Origin: Streptomyces sp. WAC 01529 | GTDB lineage: Bacteria; Actinomycetota; Actinomycetes; Streptomycetales; Streptomycetaceae | DNA length: 64,000 nucleotides | Assembly (NCBI RefSeq): GCF_003945545.1 | Contig: NZ_CP029617.1 | Span: 6,847,001-6,911,000, forward strand | Reading direction: 5' to 3' | Shown: one piece after another, positions 45,141-55,809 of the stretch | Position numbering within the stretch: the stretch's first letter is position 1 | Layout of the letters: the number at the start of each line of letters is the position of its first letter | Notes under the pieces: model-generated | Seen by the model: the letters and a program-made list of their open reading frames with translations, nothing else | Databases searched by the model: none | What the model was told of the DNA's origin: nothing | Program-made: the position numbers and the translations under genes

Positions 45141-46790
45141 ATGTTGAACAAGGCGAATGAGGGGCGTGCCCACGTGACCGCGGAGACCGGACTCTCGTAC
45201 GCGCACGGCACCAGCGGCACCCCCCTCCTCGGGGACACCATCGGGCGGAACCTCGACCGGGCCGTCGCCGCCTGGCCCGAGCGGGACGCCCTCGTGGATG
45301 TCGCGGCGGGCACCCGGTGGACGTACGCCGAATTCGGCGCCGCCGTCGAGCGGTTGGCACGCGGGTTCCTCGGGTCGGGGGTCGGCAAGGGGGACCGTGT
45401 CGGAATCTGGGCGGTGAACTGCGCCGAGTGGGTGCTCGTGCAGTATGCCACCGCCCGCGTCGGCGCCATCATGGTGAACATCAACCCGGCCTACCGGGCG
45501 CACGAGCTGGAGTTCGTGCTCAAGCAGGCGGGTGTCTCCGTCCTGATCGCCTCACAAGCCCACAAGAGCAGCGACTACCGCGCGCTCGTCGACGAGGTGC
45601 GGCCTCGCTGCCCTGAACTGCGCGCCGTCCACTACATCGGCGACGGCTCGTGGGACGTACTGCTCGACGCGGCCGCCTCCGTCGGAGCGGATGAACTGGC
45701 CGTGCGGGAAGCGGGGTTGAGCTGCGACGACCCGGTCAACATCCAGTACACGTCGGGCACCACCGGCTTCCCCAAGGGGGCCACGCTCTCCCACCACAAC
45801 ATCCTCAACAACGGCTACTGGGTGGGCCGCACGGTCGGCTACACCGAGCAGGACCGGATCTGTCTGCCCGTGCCCTTCTACCACTGCTTCGGCATGGTGA
45901 TGGGCAATCTGGGCGCCACCTCGCACGGCGCCTGCATCGTCATCCCGGCGCCGTCCTTCGACCCCGTCGCCACGCTCCACGCCGTCGAACGCGAGCGCTG
46001 CACCTCGCTCTACGGCGTGCCCACCATGTTCATCGCGGAGCTGAACCTCGCCGACTTCGCGACGTACGACCTGAGTTCGCTGCGCACCGGCATCATGGCG
46101 GGCTCGCCCTGCCCGGTCGAGGTGATGAAGCGGGTGGTCGCCGAGATGCACATGGAGGAGGTCTCCATCTGCTACGGCATGACCGAGACCTCACCCGTCT
46201 CCACGCAGACGCGCCGCGACGACGACCTGGAGCGCCGCACGGGCACCGTCGGCCGCGTCCTGCCGCACATCGAGGTGAAGATCGTCGACCCGGCGACCGG
46301 CGCGACCCTGCCGCGCGGCGCCTCCGGGGAGCTTTGCACGCGCGGCTACGGCGTCATGCTCGGCTACTGGAACGAGCCCGAGCGCACCGCCGAGGTCATC
46401 GACTCCGGGCGGTGGATGCACACGGGCGACCTCGCGGTCATGCGCGAGGACGGTTACGTGCAGATCGTCGGCCGCATCAAGGACATGATCATCAGGGGCG
46501 GCGAGAACATCTACCCCCGCGAGATCGAGGAGTTCCTGTACGCCCACCCGAAGATCGCCGACGTCCAGGTGGTGGGCGTCCCCGACGAGCGGTACGGCGA
46601 GACGCCGCTGGCCTGCGTGATCCTGCGGAGCCCCGACGACGTACTGACACTGGAGGAGCTACAGGCGTACTGCAAGGGGAAGCTGGCCCACTACAAGGTC
46701 CCGGCCGCGCTGCGGATCCTGGACTCCTTCCCGATGACGGTCTCGGGCAAGGTACGCAAGATCGAACTCAGGGAGCGGTACGGGGAGTGA
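45141..46790 (+). CDS. FadD-type acyl-CoA synthetase
   Basis: 549-aa ANL enzyme. Motifs: YTSGTTGFPKGA, YGMTETSPVS, MHTGDLA, GRIKDMIIRGGENIYPREIEEFLY and the final catalytic Lys in VSGKVRKIELRE. Length and motifs fit medium/long-chain fatty-acyl-CoA synthetases of actinomycetes. ATG 45141 or GTG 45174 could be the start. The last 23 bp overlap the 3' end of the convergent acetyltransferase gene. Confidence 0.88.
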   Translation: MLNKANEGRAHVTAETGLSYAHGTSGTPLLGDTIGRNLDRAVAAWPERDALVDVAAGTRWTYAEFGAAVERLARGFLGSGVGKGDRVGIWAVNCAEWVLVQYATARVGAIMVNINPAYRAHELEFVLKQAGVSVLIASQAHKSSDYRALVDEVRPRCPELRAVHYIGDGSWDVLLDAAASVGADELAVREAGLSCDDPVNIQYTSGTTGFPKGATLSHHNILNNGYWVGRTVGYTEQDRICLPVPFYHCFGMVMGNLGATSHGACIVIPAPSFDPVATLHAVERERCTSLYGVPTMFIAELNLADFATYDLSSLRTGIMAGSPCPVEVMKRVVAEMHMEEVSICYGMTETSPVSTQTRRDDDLERRTGTVGRVLPHIEVKIVDPATGATLPRGASGELCTRGYGVMLGYWNEPERTAEVIDSGRWMHTGDLAVMREDGYVQIVGRIKDMIIRGGENIYPREIEEFLYAHPKIADVQVVGVPDERYGETPLACVILRSPDDVLTLEELQAYCKGKLAHYKVPAALRILDSFPMTVSGKVRKIELRERYGE

Positions 46791-47343
46791 CGCCCGCCGC
46801 GAGGGCGCGGTGCATGCAGAGGCGGGGCCACCGGTCGAGACCCAGCTCCGCCTCGTGCGCGCGGATCTCTCTGAGGGCGGGGGTGAGTTCGGCGTCCGTG
46901 AGCGGGCGGAAGCCGATGCGGGCGTAGTACGGGGCGTTCCACGGCACGTCCGCGAACGTCGTCAGGGTGAGGGCGGTCCGGCCCTCCGCGCGGGCCCGCT
47001 CCGCGAGGTGCTCGATCAGCGCGCGGCCGACGCGGCGGCGGGCGGCGCTGGGGTGCACAGTGATCTGCTCGATGTGCTCGGTGCGCTCGGTGTGCTCGGT
47101 GGGCTCGCTGAGTACGTACGCGACCGGGGCGTCGTCACCGTCGGTGGCGACCCATGCCCGGCCCGCCCGGCGGAAACGCTCCAACTCCGCTGTCGTGGGC
47201 GGTTCGTCGTCCGCGACGGCGTCCATGCCGAGGGCGCGGAAGGCTTCGCCCGCGGCGCGTTCGATCTCCTGGAGGGCGGGGAGTTCGGCGGCGGTGGCGG
47301 GGCGGATCGGGAGGGGAGTCGGCAGGGGGGCGAGCGAGGGCAT
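46768..47343 (-). CDS. GNAT acetyltransferase
   Basis: 191 aa. The acetyl-CoA-binding motif is present as ITVHPSAARRRVGRALIEHLAERARAEG with the later motif PWNAPYYARIGFRPL. A TEHTERTEHIEQ stretch comes from a 9-bp tandem repeat (about 47070-47106). The target is unknown. It is divergent from the MFS gene at 47407. Confidence 0.85.
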   Translation of the reverse strand: MPSLAPLPTPLPIRPATAAELPALQEIERAAGEAFRALGMDAVADDEPPTTAELERFRRAGRAWVATDGDDAPVAYVLSEPTEHTERTEHIEQITVHPSAARRRVGRALIEHLAERARAEGRTALTLTTFADVPWNAPYYARIGFRPLTDAELTPALREIRAHEAELGLDRWPRLCMHRALAAGVTPRTAP

Positions 47344-47406
47344 GGGCCGAGTATGCCCCGGCGAAATCCGGTTGTGCCGACGCGGGTCACCGGGGATCGT
47401 GTGCCG

Positions 47407-48660
47407 GTGATCCAGAGAGCGACGGGACGTGGTGGGCGGGCCCCGGTGAAGTCGAGCGCGGGTGCCGTCGACCCGCCCGGGCTCGGGCGCGGCATGGTGT
47501 TGCTGCTCGCCGTCGTGTGCGGGGTGGCCGTCGGCAACGTCTACTTCCCGCAGGCCGTCAGCCCGTTGGTCGCCGAGGGGCTGGGCGTGTCCGCCGACAC
47601 CGCCACGCTGGTGGTGACGGCCGTCCAGTTCGGCTACGCGGCCGGCATCTTCCTCCTCGTACCGCTCGGCGACCGCGTCCCGTACCGGCCGCTCATCGTC
47701 TCGCTGCTCTCGCTCGCCGGGCTCGGCCTGCTCGGCGCGGGACTCGCGCCGGGGCTCGTGCCGCTGCTCGCGGCGAGCGCCCTCGTCGGCGTCACCACCG
47801 TGATCGCCCCGATCCTCGCGCCCATGGCGGCGGGGCTCGTACCGGCGGACCGGCGCGGCGCCGTCACCGGCACCCTGCTCAGCGGGTCGATCGGCGGCAT
47901 GCTCCTGTCCCGCGCCTTCGGCGGGGCCCTCGGCGAGTGGCTGGGCTGGCGCGCCCCGTATCTGACGACGGCGACCCTCGCCCTGCTCCTCGCGCTCGTC
48001 CTCTCCCGCGCGCTGCCGAGGACCACCGCGCCTTCCCGGCAGAGCTACCCCGCGCTGCTCGGCGCGTCCCTACGCCTGCTGCGCACCGAGCCGGAGCTGC
48101 GGCGCTCCGGCTTCTACCAGGCGATGCTCTTCGGCGGGTTCTCCGCGCTGTGGACGGGCGTCGCGCTCCTGCTGACCGGTCCCGCGTACGGGCTCGGGGC
48201 CTCGGCGGTCGGCCTGCTTGCCCTGGTCAACGCCGGGACCATGATCTGTACGCCGGTCGCGGGGCGCCAGGTGGACCGGCGGGGGCCCGACGCGGTCAAC
48301 CTGGCCGCCATGCTCGCGGTGCTCGCCGCGGCCGCCTTCCTGCTGCTCGGGGGCGTCGGCGGCGCGGTCGGGCTCACCGCGCTGGCGGTGGGGTCGCTGC
48401 TGCTCGACGTCGCGATGCAGTCGGGCATGGTCGCCAACCAGGTACGGATCTTCGCGCTGAGCGACGAGGCGCGCTCACGGCTCAACACGGCGTACATGAC
48501 GTGCGCCTACCTCGGCGGAAGCGTCGGTTCCTGGCTGGGGGCGCGGGCCCATGGCGTCTTCGGCTGGCCGGGGGTCTGCGGGCTCGTGGCGGTGCTGGCC
48601 GCGCTGGCCCTCGTACGGCATCTGCTGCATCTGAGGACCGTGGCGCGGGGCCCTGCCTGA
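47407..48660 (+). CDS. MFS transporter
   Basis: 417-aa major-facilitator protein with twelve predicted membrane segments. The loop 2-3 motif is LGDRVPYRPLI, and motif C-like glycines appear in SGSIGGMLLSRAFGGALGEWLGWR. The family resembles DHA-type efflux proteins. Cargo unknown. The GTG at 47407 has GGGGA 8 nt upstream. GTG 47401 and ATG 47353 are in-frame alternatives. Confidence 0.82.
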   Translation: MIQRATGRGGRAPVKSSAGAVDPPGLGRGMVLLLAVVCGVAVGNVYFPQAVSPLVAEGLGVSADTATLVVTAVQFGYAAGIFLLVPLGDRVPYRPLIVSLLSLAGLGLLGAGLAPGLVPLLAASALVGVTTVIAPILAPMAAGLVPADRRGAVTGTLLSGSIGGMLLSRAFGGALGEWLGWRAPYLTTATLALLLALVLSRALPRTTAPSRQSYPALLGASLRLLRTEPELRRSGFYQAMLFGGFSALWTGVALLLTGPAYGLGASAVGLLALVNAGTMICTPVAGRQVDRRGPDAVNLAAMLAVLAAAAFLLLGGVGGAVGLTALAVGSLLLDVAMQSGMVANQVRIFALSDEARSRLNTAYMTCAYLGGSVGSWLGARAHGVFGWPGVCGLVAVLAALALVRHLLHLRTVARGPA

Positions 48661-48683
48661 GGACCGCGCCGCCGAGGGGGTGG

Positions 48684-49313
48684 TCAGCGGACTCCGTGCG
48701 GGCGGAACTGGACGCTGATGCGGCCGCCCGTGGCGCGGGTCGATTTGGGGACGGCGTGTTCCCAGGTCCGCTGGCAGGAGCCGCCCATCACGATCAGGTC
48801 ACCGTGCCCGAGGGGGTGGCGGACCGTCCCGCCGCCGCGGCGCGGGCGGAGCAGCAGGTCGCGGGGGGCGCCCACGGAGAGGATGGCGACCATCGTGTTC
48901 TCGCGGGCGCCACGGCCGACGCGGTCGCCGTGCCACGCCACGCTGTCGCGTCCGTCGCGGTAGTGGCACAGGCCGGCCGTCGTGAACTCCTCGCCGAGTT
49001 CGGCGGCGTAGTACGCGGACAGGGCGCGGCGGGCCTCGTCGAGCACGGGGTGGGGCAGGGGTTCACCGGCGCGGTAGAAGGCGAGCAGGCGCGGTACGTC
49101 CACGACCCTCTCGTACATCTGCCGGCGCTCGGCCTGCCAGGGGACGTCCGCGGCGAGACGTTCGAACAGGGCGTCGGCGCCGGTGAGCCAGCCCGGCAGG
49201 AGGTCGATCCACGCCCCGTCGCCGAGGACCGTCCTGCGGATCCCCTGCAGGGGGCGTAGGTCGGGGTCCTCGCTCTGATCGAAGAGTGACCCTTGGAGCT
49301 GGTGCCGTGCCAT
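48684..49313 (-). CDS. alkB: AlkB-type 2-oxoglutarate/Fe(II) dioxygenase
   Basis: 209-aa DNA/RNA dealkylation enzyme. Iron ligands H128 and D130 (AWHGDRVG) and H186 (TWEHAVPK), and the 2-oxoglutarate-binding R198 and R204 (GGRISVQFR), are all present, as is the HPLGHGDLIVMGG strand. Start at 49313 is the ATG giving the family N-terminus MARHQLQGSLFD. Repairs alkylated bases by oxidative demethylation (family knowledge). Confidence 0.9.
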   Translation of the reverse strand: MARHQLQGSLFDQSEDPDLRPLQGIRRTVLGDGAWIDLLPGWLTGADALFERLAADVPWQAERRQMYERVVDVPRLLAFYRAGEPLPHPVLDEARRALSAYYAAELGEEFTTAGLCHYRDGRDSVAWHGDRVGRGARENTMVAILSVGAPRDLLLRPRRGGGTVRHPLGHGDLIVMGGSCQRTWEHAVPKSTRATGGRISVQFRPHGVR

Positions 49314-49380
49314 GGGTCCAGGGTACTCCTCACTCGAACAGGTGTGCCAATTCCTGTGCGGGCTGTCGGCGGGGGCCGCC

Positions 49381-50904
49381 TCAGGCGCCGGTCGCGATGA
49401 GTTCGTGCGCGGCGGTGTTGACCGGCCGGGGCGTGCCGGTGAGGTCCAGGGTGAACAGCGGCACGCCGAGCGCGTCCGCGCGGGAGCGGGCCTCGTCCGT
49501 GTATCCGGCGAGGGAGAAGAAGGCGCAGGTGACGGGGGTGTCACCGGCCCCGGCCAGGGCGGTGAGCCACAGGCACTCGATGTCGCGCGGCGTGGTGCGG
49601 CGCAGCCCGGGGTCGACCTGGGCCAGCATCCCGCGCGCGGTGATCCGCGCCCCGGAGGGCGGGCGCCGGGCGGCACTACGGGTATCGGGAAACCCGAGCC
49701 ACCGCAGATACAGCGCGGCCACGGTGACGGCGTCCCGGGCATCCCGGATGGCGACGGGCCGGAAGGCGGGCCGGGGGCGGGGGGCGGTACGGGAAGAGGG
49801 GAGCGCCGTCGGAGGCCCGCCGGGCGGCGGGGGCCCGTCCAGAGCCGGAGGCTCCCCCGGCGCCGCCGAGGGCGGGCCCAGCGCGGACGGATGACTGCCT
49901 GGCGGCGGGGCGTCGCCGGGGATCGGCGGGACTCTGCCGGGCGAGGGAGACCCGGCCGGGGTCGGCGGGCCCCCGCCCGGAGTCGGCGCAGGCCCGCCCA
50001 CTGTCGGCGGCGCCTCACCCGACGAGGGCGAGCCGCCGGGGATCGGCGGGCCTCCGCCCGACGAGGGGGGTCCACCCGGCGTCAGCGGCACCTCGCTCGG
50101 AATCGGCGCGGAACTGGATGGCCTCGGCGCAGGCCCGCCCGCCGTCGGCGGCATCCCACCCGGCGAGGAAGGCCCGCCGGGTTTCGGCCGGAACTCGCCC
50201 CGCGAGGAAGATCCGCCCGAGGTCGGTGGCGTCTCGCCGGGAATCGGTGCGGATCTGTCCGGGGCGGGTGGCGCCCCGCCCGGAATCGGTGCGGATCCAC
50301 CCTGCCTCGGCGCAGGCCCACCCACCGTCGGCGGCACTCCGCCCGGCGAGGCAGGCCCGCCGGGTTTCGGCCGGAACTCGCCCCGCGAGGGAGGCCCGCC
50401 CGAGGTCGGTGGTGCCCCGCCCGGAGCCGGGGCGGACCCGTCCGGGGCCGGTGGCGCCCCACCGGAAGCCGGCACAGACCCGCCCGCCGCCCGCGCCGAC
50501 CCTCCCGCGGCCCGAGGGAACCCGTCCGCGCCCCGAGGGAAGCCGTCCGCGTCCCGAGGGAAGCCGTCCGCGCCCCGAGGAAAGCCGTCCGGAGCCGGAA
50601 GGGGAGCGTCACCCGGCGGTGCCGGGGTGCTGGGCGCTGGGGTTACCGGGACTCGCAGGACCGCCCCGCAGTCGCAGTCCAGTTCCGGCTGTGGCCACTG
50701 GCACCGGCGCCCGCAGGCCCAGCAGCGGACCGTGACCCACTCGTCCGCCCAGCTGCGGTCCGTGACCGGCGTCGCGGGCGCGCCGCGTGCCACCGGCGCC
50801 GTCACGGGGGCGCCGCACGCGCAGGGCAGGGGCGGGGGAGCGTACAGATGCCGCCGCAGACAGTCCGGGCACCGGACCGGTACACCGCCACCGCAGTCCG
50901 TCAT
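49381..50904 (-). CDS. Zinc-ribbon protein with Pro/Gly repeat linker
   Basis: 507 aa in three parts. Residues 1-85 contain two CxxC zinc ribbons (RCPDCLRRH...CACG; RCWACGRRC...CDCG). Residues 90-375 are a Pro/Gly/Ser/Ala low-complexity linker with repeated units (e.g. FRPKPGGP, FPRGADG). Residues 390-507 form an alpha/beta domain (VTVAALYLRWLGFPDTR, GVPLFTLDLTGTPRPVN) resembling restriction-endonuclease-like folds. Function unknown. The linker is likely disordered. ATG 50904 is reasonable, since the first ribbon starts at residue 4. Confidence 0.7.
   Translation of the reverse strand: MTDCGGGVPVRCPDCLRRHLYAPPPLPCACGAPVTAPVARGAPATPVTDRSWADEWVTVRCWACGRRCQWPQPELDCDCGAVLRVPVTPAPSTPAPPGDAPLPAPDGFPRGADGFPRDADGFPRGADGFPRAAGGSARAAGGSVPASGGAPPAPDGSAPAPGGAPPTSGGPPSRGEFRPKPGGPASPGGVPPTVGGPAPRQGGSAPIPGGAPPAPDRSAPIPGETPPTSGGSSSRGEFRPKPGGPSSPGGMPPTAGGPAPRPSSSAPIPSEVPLTPGGPPSSGGGPPIPGGSPSSGEAPPTVGGPAPTPGGGPPTPAGSPSPGRVPPIPGDAPPPGSHPSALGPPSAAPGEPPALDGPPPPGGPPTALPSSRTAPRPRPAFRPVAIRDARDAVTVAALYLRWLGFPDTRSAARRPPSGARITARGMLAQVDPGLRRTTPRDIECLWLTALAGAGDTPVTCAFFSLAGYTDEARSRADALGVPLFTLDLTGTPRPVNTAAHELIATGA
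50140..50420. repeat. Direct repeats, ~180 bp apart, in the linker
   Basis: A ~90-bp block around 50146-50240 recurs at about 50326-50420 with scattered differences, and shorter Pro/Gly-coding units fill the gap. It reflects expansion of the linker of the zinc-ribbon gene. Confidence 0.65.
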
Positions 50905-51288
50905 CTCGCCACCGCCCGCCGCACCACCGTGCCGTCGCGCTCACCGGGGCGTGGCGTCACATGACCCTCGCCCCTCGCGCCGTCTCCCGCCATCCTCCAC
51001 CCGACCGGCGCCCGGCGAAGGCAAGTTGACGCAAACCCGAGGGGCCCGCCCAGGGGTGGCCCGGGACGGGCCGGTTCGCGGAGGTCTCTTGACGGTGTCC
51101 GGCACCCGCCCTTACATTGCTTCCATATAGCAGAACATCTTTTCCATAATGCGGAAACACGAGCTCGCCGCGGGGCGCGACGGGAGCCGGATCCGCCAGC
51201 CGCATCCAGCCGTATCCAGCCGTATCCGGCAGCCGAAAAGCAGTCGAAGCACTCGAAGCTGTCGAAGCAGTCGAAGCAGGAGAACCCC
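50905..51288 (+). promoter_or_regulatory. gcl promoter with two phased operators
   Basis: TTGACG (51089-51094), 18 bp, TACATT (51113-51118) form a good promoter. TTCCATATAGCAGAA (51121-51135) and TTCCATAATGCGGAA (51142-51156) follow directly, 21 bp apart, where a bound repressor would block initiation. Imperfect GTATCC and TCGAAGC repeats then fill the leader to the start codon. 50905-51088 shows nothing recognisable. Confidence 0.7.
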
Positions 51289-53076
<1,788 letters not shown>

Positions 53077-53097
53077 CCACTTCCCATCACGCCGACA

Positions 53098-53129
53098 GGG
53101 GCGGCTCACCCGAGAGGGTGGGCCGCCCC
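53098..53129 (+). terminator. gcl terminator
   Basis: 14-bp stem with one G-U pair and a GAGA loop (53098-53111 with 53116-53129), 22 bp after the gcl stop. Confidence 0.8.
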
Positions 53130-53188
53130 TTGGCGATGCCCTTACGGATCTTCTTACAGGGGCACACGTGTTCCCGTAGCGTGGCCGG

Positions 53189-53767
53189 ATGGACTCGCTC
53201 GATGGCCTGAAGGTCATGACCTGCACGGATGAACCCCAGCTGGCGGCCTGGCTGGAAGAGCACCACGACAGCCCGCCGGGTGTCTGGGTGAAGCTCGCCA
53301 AGAAGGGGTCGGGGGTGGCATCGGTGACGGCCGCGGAGGTCAACGACGCGGCGCTCTGCTACGGCTGGATCACCGGCCACCGCAAGGCGTACGACGACGT
53401 GCACTACCTCCAGAAGATCACCCGCCGCCGCCCGCGCAGCCTGTGGTCGAAGGTGAACATCGACCGCGTCGCGGAACTGACCGCCGAGGGCCGCATGCGC
53501 GAACCGGGACTCGCCGAGGTCGAAGCGGCGCGGGCGGACGGCCGCTGGGCGGCGGCGTACGAGTCGCAGCGCAACGCCACGGTGCCGGACGACCTGACCG
53601 CCGCGCTCGCGGCGAGACCGGCGGCGCGCGAGACGTTCGACGGCCTCACCAAGTCCCAGCGTTACGTGGTCCTGCACCGCCTGATGACGGCGAAGACCCC
53701 GGCGACGCGCGCCGCGCGCCTCGAACGGATGCTGGCGAAGCTGGAGTCGGGCGAAGCGGTCCGCTGA
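53189..53767 (+). CDS. YdeI/OmpD-associated family protein
   Basis: 192 aa of the YdeI/OmdA family: AAWLEEHHDSPPGVWVKLAKKGSG, EVNDAALCYGWITGHRKA, ITRRRPRSLWSKVNIDRVAELTAEGRM, and the C-terminal bacteriocin-protection-type helices FDGLTKSQRYVVLHRLMTAKTPATRAARLERM. Biochemical function is unclear. The -10-like TAGCGT (53177-53182) ends 6 bp before the ATG, so the mRNA is probably leaderless. Confidence 0.82.
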   Translation: MDSLDGLKVMTCTDEPQLAAWLEEHHDSPPGVWVKLAKKGSGVASVTAAEVNDAALCYGWITGHRKAYDDVHYLQKITRRRPRSLWSKVNIDRVAELTAEGRMREPGLAEVEAARADGRWAAAYESQRNATVPDDLTAALAARPAARETFDGLTKSQRYVVLHRLMTAKTPATRAARLERMLAKLESGEAVR

Positions 53768-53813
53768 CGCCGGCCGGTGCGGCGGCGCATCCCGGGCCGC
53801 CGCGGCACGCGAA

Positions 53814-53853
53814 AGAGCGCCGGGGTACGGGACCGTCCGTACCCCGGCGCTCT
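53814..53853. terminator. Very strong bidirectional hairpin
   Basis: Exact 17-bp arms (53814-53830 with 53837-53853) and a 6-nt loop, 46 bp after the YdeI-family stop. It insulates it from the katA side. Confidence 0.85.
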
Positions 53854-54183
53854 CGCGTTCCCGCCGTGGGATGTGGAGTTGTTGCCGTCCGACGGCGCGC
53901 GACTGGCGGAACATGCGTACGCGCTGCCGGACGGAGTGTGGGGCGTCCCGAAAGGGACGGGACCCGCGGCGGCTGCGACGGACCACCGGTCTCCCTCCCT
54001 CAGGTCGAGAAGGAGCCGCCGGACCTTGACCACCGCACTGGCTCGCAGAGCCGCCGCGGACCGTGCCCGCCCGCACCCGTCACGTACCACCCCTCATCCG
54101 GGTCCGTGACAGCGGTGCGGACTCAGCGCCGGTGGGTCGACCTCCCGTCAACTCACCGGCGCAGCCTGGGTTGTGACGCTCGC
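53854..54183. other. 330-bp region between terminator and katA
   Basis: No convincing gene. A 27-codon TTG frame at 54026-54109 follows an AAGGAG, but its product is Arg/Pro-rich and not protein-like. Plus-strand frames here are GC-bias artefacts. Confidence 0.4.
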
Positions 54184-55641
54184 TCAGTCCTCGCGCAGGG
54201 CACGGACGGCCTCCTCGACGCGCTTGCCGTAGTCGGCGTCGGCGGCGTGGAAGTGGGCGAGGTTCTTCTCGATGACGTCGTCGCGGGAGACCTGGGAGAG
54301 GCCGCCGGCGATGTTCGCCACCAGACGCGCCTTCTCGTCCTCCGACATCAGGCGGTACAACTCGCCCGCCTGGAAGAAGTCGTCGTCCTTGGTGTGCGTC
54401 GGCGCGGCGTGCGTGCCCGTGTACCCGGCGACCGCGAGCGGCGCGGAGAGCGGCTGACCGGTCTCGGCGGGGCCGTCGTACGAGTTGGGCTCGTAGTTCT
54501 TGCGGTCGCGGCCGTAGGCGTTGGACGCCATCAGGCCGTCGCGGCCGTAGTTGTCGGCCTTCGCCGCCTTGGGGGCGTTGACCGCGAGCTGGGTGTGGTT
54601 GACGCCCAGGCGGTAGCGGTGCGCGTCCGCGTAGGCGAACAGGCGGCCCTGGAGCATCTTGTCCGGCGAGGGGCCGATGCCCGGCACGAAGTTGTTCGGG
54701 GAGAACGCGGCCTGCTCGACCTCCGCGAAGACGTTGTCCGGGTTGCGGTCGAGGACCAGGCGGCCCACGCGCTGGAGCGGGTAGTCCTTGTGCGGCCACA
54801 CCTTGGTGAGGTCGAACGGGTTGAAGCGGTAGTCCGCCGCCTCGGACGCGGGCATGATCTGCACGTGCAGCGTCCAGGAGGGGTTGACGCCCCGCTCGAT
54901 CGCCTGGAGCAGGTCGGTCTGGTGCGAGTTCGGGTCCTTGCCCGCGATCTCGGCGGCCTGCTCGCTGGAGAGGGAGCGGATGCCCTGGTTCGTCTTGAAG
55001 TGGTACTTGACGAAGAAGGCCTCGCCCTTGGCGTTCGTCCACTGGTAGGTGTGCGAGCCGTAGCCGTTCATGTGGCGGTACGAGGCCGGGATGCCGCGGT
55101 CGCCCATCAGCCAGGTGATCTGGTGCGTGGCCTCGGGGGAGTGCGCCCAGAAGTCCCAGACGTTGTCCGGCTCCTGCTTGCCCGTGAAGGGGTCGCGCTT
55201 CTGGGAGTGGATGAAGTCGGGGAACTTGATCGGGTCCTTGATGAAGAACACCGGGGTGTTGTTGCCGACGAGGTCGTAGTTGCCCTCTTCGGTGTAGAAC
55301 TTCAGCGCGAAACCGCGCGGGTCACGGACCGCGTCCGCGCCGCCGAGGTTGTCGGCCACGGTCGAGAAGCGCAGGAAGACCTCGGTGCGCTTGCCGACCT
55401 CACCGAGGAAGTCCGCGTGCGTGAAGCCGGTGACGTCGTCGGTCACCTCGAAGTAGCCGTACGCGCCCGAGCCGCGGGCGTGCACCACGCGCTCCGGGAT
55501 GCGCTCGCGGTTGAAGCGGGCCAGCTTCTCGAGGAGGTGCTGGTCCTGGAGCAGGATCGGGCCACCGACGCCGGCGGTGGCGGAGTTCTGATTGTCGGCG
55601 ACCGGGGCGCCGGACTCGGTCGTAAGCACGCGCTTCGACAT
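54184..55641 (-). CDS. katA: Monofunctional heme catalase
   Basis: 485-aa clade-3-type catalase converting hydrogen peroxide to water and oxygen. The active-site His is in RERIPERVVHARGSGAYGYFE, the Asn in DLVGNNTPVFFIKD, and the proximal heme Tyr in GRLFAYADAHRYRLG. Length is as expected and no signal peptide is present. Its promoter carries the same palindrome-over--35 arrangement as the uricase operon, so it is probably co-induced with urate oxidation, which releases peroxide. Confidence 0.95.
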   Translation of the reverse strand: MSKRVLTTESGAPVADNQNSATAGVGGPILLQDQHLLEKLARFNRERIPERVVHARGSGAYGYFEVTDDVTGFTHADFLGEVGKRTEVFLRFSTVADNLGGADAVRDPRGFALKFYTEEGNYDLVGNNTPVFFIKDPIKFPDFIHSQKRDPFTGKQEPDNVWDFWAHSPEATHQITWLMGDRGIPASYRHMNGYGSHTYQWTNAKGEAFFVKYHFKTNQGIRSLSSEQAAEIAGKDPNSHQTDLLQAIERGVNPSWTLHVQIMPASEAADYRFNPFDLTKVWPHKDYPLQRVGRLVLDRNPDNVFAEVEQAAFSPNNFVPGIGPSPDKMLQGRLFAYADAHRYRLGVNHTQLAVNAPKAAKADNYGRDGLMASNAYGRDRKNYEPNSYDGPAETGQPLSAPLAVAGYTGTHAAPTHTKDDDFFQAGELYRLMSEDEKARLVANIAGGLSQVSRDDVIEKNLAHFHAADADYGKRVEEAVRALRED

Positions 55642-55678
55642 GGTGACCTTCCGTGCTGTGACTGCTGAGGTGCTCGGA

Positions 55679-55718
55679 GCGTAAGGAGCCCTGAACTGCT
55701 ACGTCAACAGTTTGTTGA
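55679..55718 (-). promoter_or_regulatory. katA promoter with TCAACA-N3-TGTTGA operator
   Basis: On the minus strand TTGACG (55707-55702), 17 bp, TTACGC (55684-55679). The perfect palindrome TCAACAGTTTGTTGA (55704-55718) overlaps the -35. The layout is the same as the promoter at 58513-58552. Confidence 0.65.
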
Positions 55719-55809
55719 ATTTGAGGTTGTGGTTCCGGGCCGCGGCGGCGCCTGGGCGCGACAGGACAGGTGTCAGCGCCGCCACGGCCCGGAAGTTCAT
55801 GAGGAGCTG

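Noticed and set aside
53777..54109. 110-codon plus-strand ORF before katA
   Set aside because: It runs straight through a 17-bp terminator hairpin and yields Arg/Pro-rich sequence without a domain.
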